DNA of 64,000 bases from Adineta vaga. Lineage: Eukaryota > Rotifera. The stretch lies in the NCBI GenBank assembly GCA_021613535.1, contig CP075496.1, forward strand, positions 4,464,001 to 4,528,000, given 5' to 3'. Positions 12,549 to 25,169 of this stretch are shown here, piece after piece (position 1 is the stretch's first letter; each line of letters begins with the position of its first letter). The notes beneath the pieces are model-generated. The model made no database searches. It saw only the letters and a list, made by a program, of their open reading frames with translations, and was not told the DNA's origin. The position numbers were made by a program, and so were the translations under genes.

Positions 12549-13011
12549 TCAAGCAGCTCTACGAATTTCTTGAAATCGATGTCGTTGAAGATCTAACCAT
12601 TGTGAATAAACGATGTTCTGTATAGAAGATGTATTTGTAAATAGATCTGGACGAATAATATCTTGAAATACAAAAACAAATATCCTTATAAATCTCGTCG
12701 AAAAACGTAACATACTTACAAAATAAATAAGTATAAACAACAGCAAATGTGGTGATAATACTATGAATTAATATCAAATAATATTCATCATCAGTTAGAT
12801 GAGGTAAGAAATAGCGTAAAGGTGTAATTAAGAAATGAAGTCCATTGAGTATGGTTTCACCAATTGAGCAAATCGAAAGAGTTATCAATGGAATACGTTT
12901 TTCTAGAAGAATTAATAATACATAGATTAGAAAACTAAAGAAAATTGTTATAAAATAGATCAATATGGTAATGAAAAAATATCGTCGAATATAAGTCGAC
13001 AAATGGATCAT
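12549..13011 (-). CDS. Small multi-pass membrane protein, unknown
   Basis: Two exons (13011-12720 and 12661-12549; 58-bp intron) give 134 residues. Not recognised. Hydrophobic segments lie at about residues 12-36, 39-63 (weaker) and 80-97, followed by a polar C-terminus ending RRAA. Size and topology recall small ciliary or ER TMEM proteins, but no diagnostic motif supports a specific family. Splicing joins TYLF to the acidic-polar tail in frame (292 + 113 = 405 nt). It stands alone between two larger minus-strand genes. Confidence 0.6.
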
Positions 13012-13928
13012 TATTGAAAGAGAGAGAGAGAAAAAAATCTTCTAATTAAATACTATTCATCGAAAAGACAGTAAAAATCGAAATAAAACTCACAAAAAAA
13101 ATATGAAATAGTCAAGGCAACAAAATTTGAAATAATCTATATTTCGACAATGTGATTTCTAATTAAAACGATATTGACTATCTGATGTATTCGATGTATA
13201 CTAACGTGGAATTTTGATCTATATCAGTTGTTTTCCACAAAATTAGTTTAAGTAAAACAAACAAGAATAGTGTTTGCTTGTTGGTTGCAAAGAAATCAAT
13301 AAACATTGCTCGAAGGTTAGATAATTGGCAGAAAGAAAGAAAGAAAGAAAATAGCACGCAATGATGAATACGTCAATGTTCAAACTACTGTTCTCTCTTG
13401 CATTCACTCATAACTGTCATACATTAGGTTTGTTCTTGTTCTTCGAGAAGTAAAAAATGTGATGTAATGACCAAAAAAAGAATGAAATTCATGCAATGGA
13501 ATTATTCCGTTTACTCATCTATAATGACACATATATGAATCATAGTCTCATAAAATTCATCTCGTTTAATTATATCAGACAGTGAGCATGGATTCTTTTT
13601 CTCTTCAAGGAAAGACGCAATTATTCTGAAGAAAAAATTTCAATGAAATTTTCAAAGAAATGTAAGGAGACTGTTATTCGTTTGAAGTCGAAGATATTGC
13701 AACCACTCCATACATTATTTAAACAATCTAAAAATGAATAAAACATAATCTGTTATATATTTATATATGTATTTTATTGTGTCTGTTAAAATAAACTATA
13801 TACATAATACATTGAAAACAAAAGCAACGGTGAATGCTCTCTATCGACCTGTCACAGTTTACATATTAAAATAAAAAGACATAGAAATGTTCATCATGAT
13901 TAGACGCCAACGATCGTTTAATTTATTT
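13012..13928. other. Intergenic region
   Basis: About 0.9 kb between the orphan membrane protein and the small bZIP gene. It holds a GA-rich tract just upstream of the membrane-protein start (about 13018-13034) and a GAAA repeat near 13330-13351. No gene is seen. Confidence 0.5.
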
Positions 13929-14258
13929 TTAATGTATATTGATTTGTTCAAGTGCTTGAACTGCATCAGCCGGTATATCTTGGCCAAGTTCTTTATAAAG
14001 CGATCGAAGGACTTGTAATTCTTTCATTAATGTATCAACTCGTTCGTTTAATAAACGATTTTCTTCAGCTAATTTATTCATTCTACCTTCCGTTTGTTTT
14101 TGTTTTTCTTTGGCTTTTAATCGACTATTTTTAACCGATTCATTGTTTTTCTTTCGCTGATGATCGTATTCGTCCGAATATTTGACTACTTTCTTATTTC
14201 CAAATCGAGCTAATTTACATTTGGAAATCTCATCCTTTTTCGTATCATTTGAACTCAT
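13929..14258 (-). CDS. CEBPG: Short C/EBP-type bZIP factor
   Basis: An intronless 109-residue protein that is almost only a bZIP domain, as in C/EBP-gamma, which heterodimerises with other C/EBPs and lacks a strong activation domain. Basic region about residues 28-50 (DEYDHQRKKNNESVKNSRLKAK), with the conserved N-x-x-(S/A)-V-x-x-S-R DNA-contact pattern. Leucine zipper about 57-85 with regular Leu/Val heptads. It shares KLARFGNK just before the basic region and ELQVLRSLYKEL in the zipper with the larger bZIP gene about 850 bp upstream, so the two are paralogues. Orthology to CEBPG specifically is inference. Confidence 0.85.
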   Translation of the reverse strand: MSSNDTKKDEISKCKLARFGNKKVVKYSDEYDHQRKKNNESVKNSRLKAKEKQKQTEGRMNKLAEENRLLNERVDTLMKELQVLRSLYKELGQDIPADAVQALEQINIH

Positions 14259-15100
14259 AGCATTCGACGGAATATAATTATGAAATGAATAAAAACTTCA
14301 GTTGTTTTTCACCAGTCAAAATCAAAAATAGTCAACAACCTGATAGCAATATTCTATTCGGTCATGACATTACCAATGAAGATTACTTTTGCGTCAAACA
14401 ACTTGAATTTTATAGATGACTCTCATAGACAGACGAAGGGTATTTTCAAAAAAAATTCAAACAAATAAAAAAGCAAAATGTAATGATCTAATTTGAAATA
14501 GATAAATTCAACATTGTTCATCAAGAGAAAATAATGAACTCCAATGACAAGTCTTTCTGCCGTTGAAAATAATCATATAAAAACATGGTGTCTTTTCAAT
14601 TTGTAGACATAGAATGAATCGATGGTTATGTTGACAACGTGAATGTGGGCGAAATGTTTCGGCTACAATCACGTATATATCAACCTTCTTGTTTTAATAA
14701 ATAATCATGCTCTTTTCATTCGAATGGATAGAATTAATAACAAAAAAGAGATTACGTTTTTTTTCAATGTATTTTATTGAATGTGTTTAGAATAAACGCA
14801 CGAAAAGCAAAGTGAACAAAAAAATATCAAGTAATTTCGAAATTACTTGAACTCATCTCATCTCATCTCATCTCCTTTAATGACAATAAAACTTATTTAT
14901 AATGCACAGAAGGCATAGAACGTAAGAAGAAATATGTAGAGATTTATTTTTTCATTTTCATGATTATTTTTTTTTTGTAAATCAACAAAAGCTATTACTA
15001 CCTATTCCGTATTTCACTTGCTTTTTTTTAAAAAGCCGGAGAAAGAAGACGATTGAACGTAATTAATTGACGCCATTTATAATGAATCTGTAGCTGTCGT
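14259..15100. other. Spacer between the two bZIP paralogues
   Basis: About 840 bases holding the promoter of the short bZIP gene and the 3' region of the long one. It contains a 24-bp perfect palindrome followed by a pentanucleotide repeat (14827-14873). No coding gene is seen. Confidence 0.55.
14827..14873. repeat. 24-bp perfect palindrome plus TCATC repeat
   Basis: Positions 14827-14850 form an exact palindrome centred on TTCGAA with half-site TCAAGTAATTTC. It is followed at once by about four copies of a TCATC/CATCT pentamer. The centre resembles the palindromic sites bound by C/EBP and PAR bZIP dimers, but that is only a resemblance. Confidence 0.75.
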
Positions 15101-16096
15101 TCAATGTGTGTTATTTGTCGCCAGTGATTGTACTGAATCAACTGGTAAATCATGTTTAAGTTCTTTGTAGAGTGATCGTAGTACTTGTAATTCTTTCATT
15201 AATAGATCGACACGATCATTTAAAACACGATTTTCTTCAGTTAATTTGTTCATTTGAATTTCACCAGTTTTTTGTTTGTCTTTTGCTTTCATTCGACTTT
15301 TCTTTACAGCTTCATTGTTTTTCAATCGTCGATCATGATATTCATTCGAATATTTGATAACTTGTTTGTTACCAAAACGTGCTAGTTTACGAGCTGCACT
15401 ACTGCTTTGCTTGACGCCACGTTGATTGATATCATCACATTCGTTGTCTTCGGAAATTGGTGAACTAATAGAAGAAGTTGTTGTTTCATCATGTGTTGAG
15501 AGAGTTGGTAATGTTGAGGAAAGTTCATGTGTAGAATAATTGTCGGATTGTTCCATGGGAACGTTGGTAAGTTCTTGAATTGTCATAATTGGATCAAAAT
15601 TAAGAAATGGATCAGATGTCAATGAGTCTTCAGGAAAATCTTTGAATAAATCGTCTTCTAAATCAAGATCAGGTAATGGTGTTGTAAGATTTATATTGTC
15701 AAGGATTTGTTGAATAAAGGAGCTATCGCCGATTGGTAGTTCAAATGATGGTTCAAGTGTTGTGTAATTCGACGATTCCAAAGGAACAGCTTCAGTATTA
15801 AAGACACTTATAAGTGACCCGTCGGAGCTGTGTACCTGAAGGGAAGATGATAGTTTTAATTGGTTCTTTATTTTCATAATGGCTGCATCATAGGATGCAT
15901 TAGCCAAGGTTATATTATCTGTTTGTTCCTTAGATATCTCGTTAATCTCAAACTCATCTATGGGCTCATATTTAATCAATTGATCATGGAGATCGTCCTT
16001 ACCGAATTTGAAGACGCAGCTGATTTCGGCGGGTATGGCAAGGATTCCATCGCTTCCTGGTTGAATAGGCTTTGTGGTATACTTAATGTTTGACAT
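15101..16096 (-). CDS. CEBP: C/EBP-type bZIP transcription factor, long form
   Basis: An intronless 331-residue protein. The first about 220 residues are acidic and Ser/Thr-rich (for example DLDLEDDLFKDFPEDSL), as expected for an activation region. The C-terminal bZIP begins near KLARFGNKQ (about 236), with a basic region EYHDRRLKNNEAVKKSRMKA and a leucine zipper ending RSLYKEL. C/EBP proteins bind palindromic CCAAT/enhancer sites as dimers; a dimer with the neighbouring short form is plausible. The ATG at 16096 is the first in this frame. An overlapping open frame in another register extends upstream but begins with TTG, so I did not call it. Confidence 0.85.
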   Translation of the reverse strand: MSNIKYTTKPIQPGSDGILAIPAEISCVFKFGKDDLHDQLIKYEPIDEFEINEISKEQTDNITLANASYDAAIMKIKNQLKLSSSLQVHSSDGSLISVFNTEAVPLESSNYTTLEPSFELPIGDSSFIQQILDNINLTTPLPDLDLEDDLFKDFPEDSLTSDPFLNFDPIMTIQELTNVPMEQSDNYSTHELSSTLPTLSTHDETTTSSISSPISEDNECDDINQRGVKQSSSAARKLARFGNKQVIKYSNEYHDRRLKNNEAVKKSRMKAKDKQKTGEIQMNKLTEENRVLNDRVDLLMKELQVLRSLYKELKHDLPVDSVQSLATNNTH

Positions 16097-17513
16097 GTTG
16101 TCTGATTTGTTTCTTCGAAGAAGGAGAAGGGTGAAAAAGCCGTTGTAATTTCTTTCTGTTGTTTCTTTGTATTAGACACGGCTAATGTCGCTTCAAATAT
16201 TTGATTTTGTGTGCAAATTTGGACCTTCACTGTACTAGCTGTTGAAGAATTAGTAATTGTAGACAATGTTTCGTCGAACTGGCGTCGAGAGTGTATGTTC
16301 GAATGAATAGCGATAAAAAAGTAATCGTAATGACGAAATTTGCTACGTTTAAATAGTCGCTTTTCTCTATTTCTCTTTTTTCTCTCTTTTTTGTAAGTTT
16401 CGCAATTACATACAGAGAAATTTCATCATAGATTGCCAACTCTGACTCAAGTCTCTCCCTTCTCTGTGTTTTTTTACTATTTCCCCATCGTCATTATTTA
16501 CTTGGCAAGCTACTCGAGAGAACAGAAAGGAAGAAAAAAATGTCGATAAGAAGCAAAAGAATAAGACAAGCGTCATTGCTGACGGCATGACTCATGAATA
16601 AAAATACGACAGAAAAAGCGAAGTATCCTCACCGATGAAGTATTTCTACTAGTATTGTTTGTTGGATGGCGTTCGTAGTTACTTTGTATACTGATGACGT
16701 GTAATATACATTAAGTCAAGTTTACGTGGCATTGTTTTGTAAATTAAATATAAACAAAAAATTAATCGAAATATACGTTCAAAATGACATTTTTTGTAGA
16801 CGAATAATGTCAAAAGAAGTTTTCCATCTTCTATATATATATATATAGTTTTGAAGTGGAGGAGGCATTTCACGAGAGAAATTACGCCATAATGACGCTC
16901 TTGCACAATTACATCATCCATACAGAAAGAAAAAACGAAAAAGTTTTTTATCATTTTGTTCTGTTCGAATTGGCATTTGCCTGATACACGCTCCTATCAG
17001 ATAAATTTATAAACCAAAAAAGACATTTGTAGTTTTTTGATATTGATTGAAATAATATAAAACAAAATTTATGATTTGAAACGCATATATGTTAGAAAGC
17101 TACGTAGGGAAATAATCTTTTCAAGAGATACTAAATTGCAGTATTTGATTTATTAATCAGGAACTTTTCCTTATGCATATGTATTATTATTTTGTAAATA
17201 TGATAAATGAAATAGAATAAATCATGATAACCTCTCATTTTTTCAGGGAAAATTTCAATCCCAAATTTGATATTTGAACATATTCGTGTTTGCTGTTTTA
17301 ATAGACAGTCAGCTAGAAGATTGAATTCGTTTTAGCCATTTTATAATTATATGTATATATAGCTGCTCTATTTTAAGATCTCAATCAATTATGGAGATCT
17401 TTTACTATCAGTCATGAATAACTCGAATCATTTACACTATTCCTCTACACACTACAAATTTGTATTGAAAACATTAGAAATATAAATCAAAACAAGTACA
17501 ATCATCAGTAAAG
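16097..17513. other. Intergenic region
   Basis: About 1.4 kb upstream of the long bZIP gene and downstream of the SVOP-like gene. It includes a CT-rich stretch near 16363-16393 and TA runs near 16833-16848. Short open frames here have no recognisable content. Confidence 0.5.
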
Positions 17514-19807
17514 TTATTCTGCAGTAGCAGGCTTTGTCTTGTCATTCATTATAGTTTCATATCTTCTCTTCACACCATCATTATCGATGTTGATCAGTAA
17601 TTTTTCGTCGTCAACAGATTGCATCCGTAATAATTCAGCAGTACGATCAGATGATTCTAATGGATTAATCGAGCCGATTATTGCTTGCTGAAAAAAAAAC
17701 ATAGACAAAGTTAAATTCGTTGATCATTCAAAACATGCATATTGATACTCTAGATATAACTTTCTGATCTTGTCATATTTCTTCTCACTCTTCAACATCT
17801 AAATACACAGCTTACCTTCAGTTCTCGTCCTTTTGTTTCGATTGGTAATAAATATGCACACAATGCTGCTAAACCAGTCACTACAACAAATATTGAAATA
17901 GTTGTATAGTAAGCCGTTTTGATTAACGCTTGTGCTAGATATGGAACTACAATGGGACCAGTTCTTGCAATAGCTGATCCACATCCAACAGCCATAGCTC
18001 GTATCACTGTTGGATAAACTTCTATTGTATAAACATAGATAAAAGTCAACTGACTATTAAGAAACATCCGTCCGAAAAATGTGATGATACTGATTATTTT
18101 CAGTTCATTCTGTGCTACAAGAAACATTGCAAAACAAAGTGTTCCAAAAGAATATTGCATGATGGATATTGTTCGACGATTGAAATATGAAATAAATAAC
18201 AATAATAATGGAATGCCAAATATTTCACCAAACGTTGTAAATATCAAAGCGATATAATCATTTGTTGCTAACATTTTACATCTTGTGGAGTTAGTTATAT
18301 TTGATTGGATCAATGATGAGTTCTTATCATTCGATACTGCCATTAATGTGGTACTGAGTAAAATAATACCATAATAACCAAAGCAAGCAGCAAACCACAT
18401 ATATGCCAGAAGAATTGTTGTTTTTCTATATTCCATATGAAATAACTGTTTTAACGAACCACATTCACTCTAAAACTCATATATATATATTAGACGTGTT
18501 ATCAGAATAGATCAATAACTTAGAAAAAGATTAAACTCGACATCATTTACACATCATTCATAATGACTTACTTCAGCCTCGACATCCATTAGTTTGCCTT
18601 CTGGTAATGATCGATTATTTATCGTAGCTATCTTTTTTAAAACATCTTCAGCCTTTTCATGTTGACCACTTGCAACATAATATCGAGGTGATTCTGGTAT
18701 GAACTAAAGTAAACATCGTAATCTCTTATTCTTATTTAGCTGAACAATGAATACATACATATATAAATAAAACAATAATAACTGAAGGTAGAGCACAAAG
18801 AAGCGTAAATAAACGCCATCCATATAAAGGCATTACTAACATTGCTAGAGTAAAAACATAGATACAACCTATTGCCCAGAACAGTTGAGAGTAAACACAA
18901 AATAATGCACGTGTCGATGATGGTAGAAATTCGATAATCAGAGTAGAGCTAAACGGTAAAATAAAGACAAACAAATATGAACAAAAATATAATTGTTTGA
19001 ACAGAAGAGCTACACTAATCCTTGATAAATTTAGTCAGCTGTGAGGATTTTGAATATATATAATTCTGATGGAGAGTGGAACCGATAGAATGTACAAATT
19101 CTTATTAGAATCATAGACAAGGGAACGATAGATGCAAAACATAAGTATGTTTCTCATTGCTTCATTTTCTGTTCCAAACTATGATAAAAAAAAAATTCCA
19201 TATTTCTAGACGTTTGTTCGTTCTGATGAAATACCACAATGAGACTATTCTATCGCTTTACAACTCTAATTCATAATAGCTAGTTTATCTGAAAATTGAT
19301 GCATGCAATAAAATAACTACAGTTAATCTTTTTCTTCGCCGTTACTCACGCTGGACTTCCGCCTGCTAAAGCTATTCCAACGAGTGTTCTCATTACCAAT
19401 ATCGAATTATAGTTTGGTGCGAACGTCGTTAATACTCCAAATACAGCTAATAATATAGCACTTATAAAAATTATTTTTCGACGACCATATTTATCAGCCA
19501 TAATTCCAAAAAAGAAAGATCCAATCATCATACCAACGAAAACAAACTAAAGATAGAATAAAATATATTATGAATATATTCAACATGTGAAATCTCGTTT
19601 TTTTACACTAGTCAACGAAGCGACTTTGACGTCCGTCACATCAGGCCAATAACACTGTAATGCTGGTCCTAATACACTAAGCAACATCATTTCGAGCGCT
19701 TCTGTCAGCATATAAAATCCAAGAACTACAGAAAAACGCCATTGAAATCGACCCAAACCAAGATGATCAATACATTGTTCAAGCGTATATGTTCCACTTG
19801 TAGACAT
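17514..19807 (-). CDS. SVOP: SVOP-like MFS transporter
   Basis: A 12-TM major facilitator protein related to synaptic vesicle 2-related protein (SVOP) and SLC22 transporters; the substrate is unknown. Six exons (19807-19607, 19546-19350, 18948-18759, 18703-18572, 18469-17816, 17687-17514) give 515 residues. SVOP hallmarks: TYTLEQCIDHLGLGRFQW at the N-terminus, VFVGMMIGS, the loop motif DKYGRRK, FWAIG, a PESPRYYVASG segment and LPIETKGREL after the last TM. One intron is about 400 bp, long for this window. A pyrimidine-rich tract with AG sits 12 bases before the ATG at 19807, so either an upstream exon exists (human SVOP has a longer N-terminus) or it is a trans-splice site. Confidence 0.88.
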
Positions 19808-21070
19808 TTGTTCAAGATCTAATTCGAAAAGAGAAAAACAATGCATACTAATAGTTGCATTAAAGAAACGAAATATATAGAGCAAAACTTTAAAAAAGAG
19901 CATTTTAATGTGATTACTAGAATAAATTATGGAGCAATTTACTAAAAATAAATCTTCAGTAACAATATTAATATAATATTTTATAATATTCGAATATATG
20001 AATATATGATAATGAAAAAACAGGTGATTCACACAGACAAGGTTGTTTATATTTCGGAGAGGTATGAAATAAGCATAACGTTGCGTACATAGCTGCCGAA
20101 AAAAATACAGAATATAAAAAAGTGAATGATTGGTATTATGTGATTAGTTAATTAATTATCGATTCTTTTTTTTATAAAAACTGAATATATATATTCATCG
20201 TTATTATTGTAATAAGTCTAACAAATATATATATATATATGTATTTTCAGCAGACTCTTCGATTAAATCAACTTAACAACGATATTATAACTTAATGTGA
20301 ATGATAATTCTGAAGTTGCAATTTTCATCAAAAAAATGTGGTTTAATAAATATTTGCAAAAACAAATAATTCAAAGAAAATTGTTCGTTGCTGTCAAAAC
20401 ATCAAAATTCACACAAATAAGAAATATATTTCAATGAATGTCATCTGATGTATGAGACTAATCATTCATCATAATTGTCTCTCAATTATGTCTGTAATGG
20501 CACTGACACATTTCGAACAATCAGTGTATATCTTTATCTTTTCACATTTACATCTGTATTTCTAATTTTTCGATGCATTGAGTAATGAACATATGCGATT
20601 GCATGTGGAACAGATACATTGTCGATTTTGTCACGCGAAAGTCGATGTGATCAAGCAAGATTAGTTCTATATATTGAGATCAATGATTGTATATTTTATG
20701 CATGTATGAAATACAGCGGCATCTATAGACGTTGTTTGATAATGAATTTATTTCAAAGAAAAAAAGTATTTTCGTTCAAATAGAAAAAAAGATCTAATAA
20801 ATTTTCAGCAAAATTTTCCCATCTATTTGTTATTTATTGGTCAGTAATAAGCAATGATCATCAAGTAGAAAAAAGAAAAGAAAAAAGACAAGGCAAGGCA
20901 AGGCAATGTAACTCACATACATCGACCGTGCGGTTTTTCTTTACGACATGATGATATAGAATCATTGAATTGAATCAGCTGATTTCTTTTGTTATTGTCC
21001 ATAAGACCTTGACTAATAATGAATTAGTAAAAACTTCGAAAAAAAAGTTTTTATATTCTTCATAGATGAC
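19808..21070. other. Divergent intergenic region (SVOP-like / DOT1L)
   Basis: About 1.26 kb between divergent genes. It contains TA tracts near 20185-20195 and 20226-20240 and three AAGGC pentamers near 20890-20905. It may hide a 5' exon of the transporter. No other gene is seen. Confidence 0.5.
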
Positions 21071-24000
21071 ATGATGAATAATAATACAATTCGAGAGTTG
21101 AAACTTCATAGTCCAGCTGGTGTTGAACCAGCGGTATTTACATGGCCAAATATTGAACGACAGGTAAAAGATTTTCAAAGAATTCCGTTTTTTTTAAAGC
21201 TCTTTGTTTAGAAAATGAAGAAAGATGCTGTATTTATTGCTGGCGATGAACTCGTTCGAACTATTCGTTTAGTTTTTGAAGGTCTATTTAATTTCTTTTC
21301 TTTGTCATTGAAACTTCGTATTTTTTTTCTCTATAAGTAGATTATCCGGAATTATATCAACCAAATCTTAATATTGATAATTGTGATATTCATTCGTATA
21401 CAAAAATGAAAGAACTATGTGAAAAATTCAATAAAATAGTTGATACACATGTCAAATTAAATCGTGGTACAGAAGCATTTTCTGCTCGTTTACAACAACG
21501 TGCTACAGCAAAATTATTTCGTCATATTCTTGCTCAAGTTTATAGTCGAGCTGTTACTGATCCTGATAAATTACGTGATTATGAACCATTTTCACCTTCA
21601 GTAAATAAAAACATAACAAATCTTTCTTGTGTCTTTCAATAAAAGTTTCTCATTTAGGTCTATGGTGAAACATCACCTGATTTAATTGATTCAATCCTCA
21701 AAGTAATCAATTTAACAGAAGAACAAACATTCATTGATCTTGGTTCAGGTGTTGGTAATGTTGTTTTACATGTCGCAGCACTAGCTGATTGTAAACATGT
21801 GTATGGAATTGAACATGAAGAAACACCTGCAACATACGCGTGTGCTATGGCAGATGAATTTCGTTTTTGGATGCGTTGGTATGGCAAACGTTATTCTGAA
21901 TTTCACCTAGAACAGGGTGATTTTTTATCACATCCAAAAATTGATGAACGAATCAAAGAAGCTGATCTTATTTTTGCAAATAATTACGTTTTTGGTTCGA
22001 CAGTTAATCATGAATTAAAAGTCAAATTTATGAATATGAAAGGTAAGAACTCGAATGAACAAGATGTTTCTACTATTTAATTTTTCATTGATTAGATGGT
22101 GCAAAGATTGTTTCATCGAGAGAGTTTTGTTCTGAAACATTTCGACTTAATGATCGAACAAAAAATGATCTTGGAGCAGTAATGCATGTAACGTAAGAAA
22201 CTTTCATTGGATCTAGTCATGCTTTTTTTCTAATGTCATTGTTTCTCATTTCAATTTCAGAAAACCAGAAGAATTTTCCGGTAAAGTTAGTTGGTCGGAT
22301 AAATCTGTTCAATATTATCTTCATGTCATTGATCATAGTAAATTAGCACATTATTATGAGAAAATACATCAACTTCATACAAAAGTATCAAAATCAAAGT
22401 AAATATCTTTTTGAATTTTGTTCTTGTATGATATTATAAAACAAAAAATAGACATGAAAAATCCTATCATCTTTCGATAACATTTGTACATATAGATTAG
22501 TCTTATTTCACATTATTAACTTTTTATTTTTTATCATTTTAGTCATTCGAAACAGCAACATGACGATGATCGATCAGCAACATCAAATAATTCTTCTACA
22601 TCACCATTATTAACTTTGAAAAAGAATCGAGTAAGCAAATCTCCTAAAATCGATGAAAATCATCCTCCAAATTGTCATATTAAACGAAAACGTAAATCAA
22701 CGTCTCCTCTACCATCATCATCATCATCATCATCATCAACAGCTAATTCTTCGACCATAATTAGTGCTCGTGGTCGAAAAATTCATATCAAACGTCCATC
22801 AGATCACGAATCTGAATGTGATTCAGATGGTTCTAATGATGAATTACTCAATTCGAAACATCGTCGAACAACAAATAAAGATTATCAATCAACATTAAAT
22901 GAATTACATAATGCATCGGAAAAATTCGTTCAATCTAATCAACATTGTCCAATAAAAAATCAACGATTTAATTATCAAAATATGACAAAATTATCAACTG
23001 AAAATCTTCGTCTTAGTCATCTACGTGATTGTTTACTTGAAAAAGAAGATCAGAAATTTATTAATACAATTAATTCATATCTAGAACAATTTCGTCAACG
23101 TCTTTTTTCATATTTTACTTATATGAAATCAGATGTTTATCGTGAAAATTTACGAAAACAATTAGACAATGAAATGGAATTAAATCAAACTTTAAAAGCT
23201 AAAGTGAATTTTCTAGAAAGTAATATCAAAGCGCTATTGGAAGATGCTATTGGTCTTCTCAAATCGCGAACCAATGAGTTGGGTATTAATGATTTAGAAC
23301 GACCTATTCAATTGATCAGTTATGCTGATGATATCTCAAGTAAACATAAAGAATTACGTTCGAAAGTTGCATCATTAGAAAAAGAAATTGCTGAATATGA
23401 TCATGAAAATGAAAAGATCAATTATCTATTAAATAGTCTTCAAACGAATGGACATTCATCAACACCAATCAAATCATCTTCTAATGATAATACATATTCA
23501 AAACTATTAGTTAATATGAGTAAACAAACAACACAACAACATGAACCAAGAAGAGAAAACAAAAATCCAGAATATTCAATCATAACATCACTAAGTCCAA
23601 AGTCATCAGCAGAGAATAAAAACGATGTAAATTCAAGTTTTTATCAAAGTAGGACATAATTAAAACATCGATTGATCATCTTATTCGACACTTTCTTTTT
23701 GTTCAGATTCAACTTCGTCATATAATATTGTAAAAGAAGAACGAAAAACAGATTTTATCATACAGAAACGAGTAAAGAAAAGTCCAAATCTTAATGCGGA
23801 TGGACAGGCTCTTGTTTCACCAATTAAAATCATTAAAATTACTGAAAAAAGACATGATTCACCCGAAATTTTACCTCCACCTCTTCTATCATCATTAACT
23901 TCAACAGTTGCGGACAGTTTTGACAATCTTCTTTCTACAAAACAACTCGAACCAGTTCAAGTTCATTCCGTTGTTTGTAAAAGTGGACAGCAATCCAAAC

Positions 24001-24399
24001 CGGAAAATTCTTTATCCGTAGCTATCGTTCAATCTGTTAATATGAAAGCCTTACTTGATCCTTCATCTCCAAAGTTCAAAACATCAGAAACTTCATTTAA
24101 CAAATCAGATGATAATAAGTAATCTTCATGATTTGATCTTATGCTCATCGAATAGATCATATTTTCAATTTAATCATTCTAGTCAAGATTTAACTATACA
24201 ATCACCACGAAAAAAACGTGATTTTTATGGCAAAACATCGAGTTCACCAGTGTTATTGTCACCTAATAATCGATCACTCGATTCATGGAATACAACTCGT
24301 CCTTCATCAACACCACCCTATTCACGAAGTCTTCCGTTCGTGACAACAAAACTCCCCAATCGATCTCTTTCGAATCCACCTTTGAAAACAACATCTTGA
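21071..24399 (+). CDS. DOT1L: DOT1-like histone H3K79 methyltransferase
   Basis: Methylates Lys79 in the globular part of histone H3 using SAM; DOT1 enzymes have a non-SET methylase fold. Nine exons sum to 934 residues. The N-terminal catalytic domain (about 1-340) follows human DOT1L closely: LKLHSPAGVEPAVFTWP at the start, DYEPFSPSVYGETSPDL, SAM motif DLGSGVGNVVLHVAA (about 168-182), GDFLSHP, FANNYVFG (the catalytic-loop Asn), and VSWSDKSVQYYLHVIDH. The rest is Ser/Lys-rich and low complexity with a central coiled coil (about residues 500-620), matching the layout of metazoan DOT1L. The last intron would be only 37 bp (24119-24155). Without it the protein stops at 24120-24122, 82 residues earlier. 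Confidence 0.95.
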
Positions 24400-25169
24400 G
24401 TTCGTCTAATTAAGAAACAGTTCATCTTTATTAATCTCAGTTATATACAGATAATTCTATAACCAACAAAATTGTATCTTTCATTTCTATTCTTTTGTAT
24501 GCTTTCTGTTTTCTCTTTCGGATAGATATTATTTTATACTCGTTTCCTATCTTTGTTGAATGTTCAACAAAGATAAATATCAAAAAGAAGTTAACAAACA
24601 TGCATTTGAATACATTTTTTCTTTTCATTTCTTTCTTTCTTCTACCATTTGTTGTGAAATTATCGTATCTTAAAAAAACATCCAAATTTGTGTCGCAGTT
24701 ATTTGTTTATTCTCTACTATTACTATTATTATTTTGTTTTTTTTTGAATTTGTAATGTTTATATCCATGCATATCTGGAACAGATAGAATAACATTTGAA
24801 AGAAAAAAATATTCGTCATTTAAATGTGATTTTCGCAAATTATACGATAAGATGAACAGCAATCATATTCATTAAAACTAAGTATAGTGACAATTTGTAA
24901 GTAACAAAAGCATGTCAAGGATTTTTTTATTCTTCTACAATAGCTTGTTGCGTGCGACCTCTACAAACCGCTAAAATTAAAAAATTCGACTTACTTATGA
25001 TTAGTTGAGAAATAAGTACCAATCAAATCGTAAATGCTGTCGTTGTCAATATGGCGGCAGAGTTTATCCACCTCATTCCAAATTGGACATACCGATACTT
25101 GAATATATATAAAAATAAACGTCTGACTTTGTGCATTTCTTTTTTTCCGTTTCGTCTTTTAGATTCAAA
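24400..25169. other. Intergenic region DOT1L - RPN2
   Basis: About 770 bases between two plus-strand genes. It contains a 28-bp hairpin (24548-24575) in the likely DOT1L 3' UTR and a TATA-like run near 25103-25116 upstream of RPN2. No gene is supported. Confidence 0.5.
24548..24575. repeat. Perfect 13-bp inverted repeat, 2-nt loop
   Basis: TATCTTTGTTGAA (24548-24560) and TTCAACAAAGATA (24563-24575) are exact reverse complements with only TG between. It lies about 150 bases after the DOT1L stop, so it may fold in the mRNA 3' end. Confidence 0.85.

Noticed and set aside
15976-16266. 96-codon open frame overlapping the start of the long C/EBP gene, like an inhibitory uORF
   Set aside because: Its apparent start is TTG, not ATG, and the first ATG in that frame lies inside the main coding region. 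No support for regulated translation.
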